Notes under the pieces: generated by a model | Told to the model about the DNA's origin: nothing | What the model saw: the letters and a program-made list of their open reading frames with translations, nothing else | Databases searched by the model: none | Shown here: piece after piece, positions 5,537-5,725 of the stretch | Layout: the number at the start of each line of letters is the position of its first letter | How positions within the stretch are numbered: position 1 is the stretch's first letter | Source: JBHEPS01 sp046261635 | Lineage (GTDB): Bacteria > Acidobacteriota > Thermoanaerobaculia > Gp7-AA8 | Direction: 5' to 3' | Length of the DNA stretch: 5,725 nt | Assembly (NCBI GenBank): GCA_046261635.1 | Contig: JBHEOL010000100.1 | Span: 1 to 5,725, forward strand | Made by a program: the position numbers and the translations under genes

Positions 5537-5725
5537 CTACCACCCCGGGGCGATCATGAATCCGAAGACGCCGCTCTCCTCGTTCGGGCGCTGGAAGGGG
5601 AAGGCGTAGTAGAGCTGGATCGGAAGATAGCCGCCGAGCAGGATCCGGGCCGCAACACCAGCGCTGGCGACCGGGACGCGCTCGATCGTGTCGCGCTCGA
5701 ACTCCCACGTCACGCTTTCGTCCTC
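5537..5725 (-). CDS. C-terminal end of a probable outer-membrane beta-barrel/TolB-type protein, partial
   Basis: The minus strand is open from base 5725 down to a TAG at 5539-5537, giving the last 62 residues of a protein that begins beyond the right edge. Visible segments are VTWEFERDTIERVP, AGVAARILLGGYLPIQLYYAFPFQRP and the end GVFGFMIAPGW. The pattern is amphipathic strand, short turn with RPNEESG, then a final strand with alternating hydrophobic residues ending in an aromatic residue at the extreme C-terminus. That is the usual signature of an outer-membrane beta-barrel recognised by BamA. The PFQRP...FGF-I-PGW ending reminds me of surface-antigen/TolB-like barrel proteins, but 62 residues cannot fix the family. 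The gene converges on the plus-strand cluster and has its own terminator, so it is probably functionally unrelated to it. Confidence 0.65.
   Translation of the reverse strand, partial: EDESVTWEFERDTIERVPVASAGVAARILLGGYLPIQLYYAFPFQRPNEESGVFGFMIAPGW

Noticed and set aside
5074..5559. Plus-strand open frame of 161 codons in the intergenic region
   Set aside because: It runs through both repeat copies and the core, is Arg/Pro/Gly-rich, has no clear ribosome site or domain, and overlaps the minus-strand gene. GC-rich palindromes produce such frames by chance.

Overview
The window is GC-rich DNA from an unidentified bacterium. It holds a compact plus-strand gene cluster (bases 1-5052), a gene-poor repeat-rich stretch (5053-5536) and the 3' end of a convergent minus-strand gene (5537-5725). 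The minus-strand protein looks like the C-terminal beta-strands of an outer-membrane protein, so the host is probably Gram-negative. Hairpin-rich dispersed-type repeats and the style of the central-metabolism paralogues would fit Acidobacteriota or a neighbouring phylum, but that placement is an impression and not a demonstration.

Plus-strand cluster. (1) An aconitase-superfamily large subunit of the LeuC/homoaconitase type, missing its N-terminus at the window edge. (2) The matching LeuD-type small subunit, one base downstream. (3) An isocitrate/isopropylmalate-family beta-decarboxylating dehydrogenase. (4) An HMG-CoA-lyase-family enzyme (HMG-CoA or citramalyl-CoA lyase type). (5) A family III (CaiB/BaiF) CoA-transferase. 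All five have the same direction, gaps are 1-36 bases, and each downstream gene has a recognisable ribosome binding site, so they probably form one transcription unit.

How they could work together. LeuCD plus a beta-decarboxylating dehydrogenase interconvert a 2-hydroxy acid with the 2-oxo acid one carbon shorter. A CoA-transferase plus an HMG-CoA-lyase-type enzyme interconvert a branched hydroxyacyl-CoA with acetyl-CoA and an oxo acid. The metabolite that joins both halves most simply is (R)-citramalate. That gives a CoA-dependent route between acetyl-CoA + pyruvate and 2-oxobutyrate + CO2, either as a CimA-independent start of isoleucine synthesis or as the catabolic reverse. This is an inference from gene content. 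The small-subunit substrate loop lacks the homoaconitase arginine, which fits a substrate without an extra carboxylate. The dehydrogenase has isocitrate-dehydrogenase features, which leaves a side-path of the citric acid cycle open.

Non-coding structure. A perfect 22-bp inverted repeat is embedded across the 3' end and stop codon of the lyase gene. The 484-base intergenic region is built largely of two inverted copies of a modular, multi-hairpin repeat (5105-5230 and 5342-5456) around a 111-base core. A hairpin followed by a short T-run just past the minus-strand stop codon looks like its terminator.
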